Source: Pseudomonadota bacterium (GTDB lineage: Bacteria; Pseudomonadota; Alphaproteobacteria; Rhizobiales; Afifellaceae). Taken from it: a DNA stretch of 7,827 bases. Position 1 is the stretch's first letter, and the number at the start of each line of letters is the position of its first letter. Under the pieces are notes generated by a model. It was not told the DNA's origin. It saw only the letters and a program-made list of their open reading frames with translations, and searched no databases. Shown here in pieces: positions 5,767 to 7,827 of this stretch. The stretch spans positions 1-7,827 of the forward strand of contig JAEZEK010000377.1 in the NCBI GenBank assembly GCA_023417735.1, in the 5' to 3' direction. A program made the translations under genes and the position numbers.

Positions 5767-6735
5767 TCAGGCCGGGACGAAGCGGTAGGCGCGGTCCTTC
5801 CGCTCGGCGTGGCCGATGCCCGGATAGGGCAGGTGGAACCCGAGCAGCGCGGTCTTCTCCGTCGCCAGCCGGTCGAGCAGCCGGGCGCGGGTGCGGGCGC
5901 CCATGTCGCGGTCGTGGTCGCTCGAGGAGGCCCAGTCCGGCCGCTCGAACGAGACGGCGCGATGGGTGATCGCGTCGCCGGTCAGGAACAGGGCGTCGTT
6001 CCCGGAGCGCAGCTCGAACGAGACGTGGCCCGGCGTGTGCCCGAACGATTCGACCGCCTCGACGCCCGGCAGGATCTCCTGGCCGGCCTCGAAGAAGGTC
6101 ACCCGGTCCTCGATCGCCTGGTAGTTCCGCTGCGCGCCGGCGGCGAAGCTGTGCGCGATCTCCGGCAGCTTCGACAGCACGTCCTCGGCCATCCAGAAAT
6201 CCCATTCCGGGCGGGCGACGTGGTAGCTCGCCTCCGAGAACACCTCCTCGTCGAAATCGTCGAGCACGCCCCACAGGTGATCGGGATGGCCGTGGGTGAA
6301 CACCACATCCGTCACCTCGGAAGGATCGACGCCCGCCGCGCCGAGGCTGTCCACGAGCCGGCCGGCGCTCTCCATGAAGCGGGGTCCGGAGCCCGCATCG
6401 AACAGGACGAGCCGGCCGCCGCTTCGCAGCAGCGCGACGTTGCAGGCCGGCTTCACCTCGTCGAGCGGCAGGTCGTAGGCCGCCATGAGGGCCTGGAACT
6501 CCGCCTCGTCGGCTTCGGGGGCGATGAACTTCGCCGGCCGGAGCACGAGGTTGCCGTCGCTCACGACGGTCAGTTCCATGTCGCCGAGAGCGATCCTGTG
6601 CGGCTCGGCGGCGAATGCCGGACGGAGGCCGAGCGGCAGGGCCGCGAGCGCCGCCACGGCCGCGCCTCCGGCGAGCAGCTCGCGGCGGGAGAGCGCAAGG
6701 CGCCGCCGACCGGCAGCGTTATCGAAGGCCGACAT
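5767..6735 (-). CDS. Tat-exported metallo-beta-lactamase-fold hydrolase
   Basis: This is a 322-residue zinc hydrolase with a twin-arginine signal peptide ([20 protein letters not shown], Arg17-Arg18, cleavage near AFAAEP at about 40-45). Metal ligands of the family are all present: THGHPDH (His148, His150, Asp152, His153), His233 in GHTPGH, Asp254 in TGDAITH and a final His301 in GFHLPYPG. The product should therefore be folded with metal in the cytoplasm and exported to the periplasm. The start is ATG at 6735, with GAGGAAG five bases before it. An ATG ten codons upstream lacks such a site. Substrate is unknown. The overall plan resembles lactonase-like hydrolases of the superfamily. SoxH of Paracoccus sox clusters is also an exported metallo-beta-lactamase-like protein, so it could be SoxH-like. 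The stop lies one base from that of soxT, convergently. Confidence 0.9.
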   Translation of the reverse strand: MSAFDNAAGRRRLALSRRELLAGGAAVAALAALPLGLRPAFAAEPHRIALGDMELTVVSDGNLVLRPAKFIAPEADEAEFQALMAAYDLPLDEVKPACNVALLRSGGRLVLFDAGSGPRFMESAGRLVDSLGAAGVDPSEVTDVVFTHGHPDHLWGVLDDFDEEVFSEASYHVARPEWDFWMAEDVLSKLPEIAHSFAAGAQRNYQAIEDRVTFFEAGQEILPGVEAVESFGHTPGHVSFELRSGNDALFLTGDAITHRAVSFERPDWASSSDHDRDMGARTRARLLDRLATEKTALLGFHLPYPGIGHAERKDRAYRFVPA

Positions 6736-6740
6736 GGAAG

Positions 6741-6747
6741 CTTCCTC
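6741..6747 (-). promoter_or_regulatory. Ribosome binding site fixing the hydrolase start
   Basis: The minus strand has GAGGAAG, five bases before ATG at 6735. The frame's more distant ATG (6765) has no comparable site, and its extra residues would only lengthen the tail before the Tat motif. Confidence 0.65.
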
Positions 6748-6763
6748 ATATTCGGTTTTTCGC

Positions 6764-6793
6764 ATTCTTCGCCGCCTCCGGCGGCCAGGTCAA
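6764..6793 (-). promoter_or_regulatory. Candidate promoter for the hydrolase gene
   Basis: On the minus strand TTGACC (6788-6793) and AAGAAT (6764-6769) are separated by 18 bases, with five of six and four of six matches to consensus. The start point would fall about 20-25 bases before the coding region. The spacer contains a GCCGCC-TCC-GGCGGC hairpin (6771-6785). No promoter for the divergent frmA gene was clear in this 150-base gap. Confidence 0.35.
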
Positions 6794-6885
6794 CACCCCG
6801 GCTTGCGGGCGCGGCCGATCGCTGCAATGTGCGGCCAATGAGGCGGCATCCAAGCTGCCGCGATCATCAGCAAGGAGAAGACCGA

Positions 6886-7827
<942 letters not shown>

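Noticed and set aside
6771..6785. GCCGCC-TCC-GGCGGC hairpin considered as a terminator
   Set aside because: No T-run follows the stem on either strand and it lies in the upstream gap of both divergent genes. It is more likely incidental or part of the promoter spacer.

Overview
The window carries part of a sulfur-oxidation (sox) gene cluster, followed by a secreted metallo-beta-lactamase-fold enzyme and the 5' portion of a glutathione-dependent formaldehyde dehydrogenase gene. Base composition is strongly GC-rich with GC-rich third codon positions. The order soxR-soxS / soxV-soxW-soxX-soxY-soxZ-soxA and a SoxA with two CxxCH haem sites are the arrangement known from alphaproteobacteria such as Paracoccus, Rhodovulum and Pseudaminobacter. 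I therefore infer an alphaproteobacterium, probably a facultative lithotroph that oxidises thiosulfate. Genus cannot be read from this stretch.

Layout. Positions 33-3688 hold six minus-strand genes, transcribed in the order soxV, soxW, soxX, soxY, soxZ, soxA. The cluster runs off the left edge, where soxB and possibly soxCD would be expected. Positions 3774-5765 hold three plus-strand genes: soxS, soxR and a YeeE/YedE-family transporter (soxT-like). A minus-strand gene for a Tat-exported metallo-hydrolase (5767-6735) converges on soxT with one base between the stop codons. A plus-strand frmA/adhC-type gene (6886 onward) is cut by the right edge. There are no tRNA, rRNA, CRISPR or insertion sequences visible.

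How the genes work together. SoxXA is the haem enzyme that couples thiosulfate oxidatively to the C-terminal cysteine of SoxY, held in the SoxYZ carrier. SoxV passes reductant across the membrane to the periplasmic thioredoxins SoxW and SoxS, which keep Sox thiols active. The soxT product probably imports thiosulfate or another sulfur species. SoxR is an ArsR-family repressor with the two cysteines expected of a persulfide sensor (Cys42 and Cys108).

Regulation. The soxW-soxX gap contains a perfect inverted repeat, ATTCA-N6-TGAAT, that fills the spacer between a consensus -35 (TTGACA) and a weak -10, facing soxX. It fits the ATTC-N8-GAAT operator pattern known for SqrR. The divergent soxV/soxS gap contains a different inverted repeat, CGCTTC-N13-GAAGCG. 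These are the two gaps where SoxR binds in Pseudaminobacter. The most interesting points are this operator architecture, a palindrome just upstream of soxR, and the linkage of sox genes to an exported hydrolase and a formaldehyde/S-nitrosoglutathione enzyme. I found no clearly unprecedented system.
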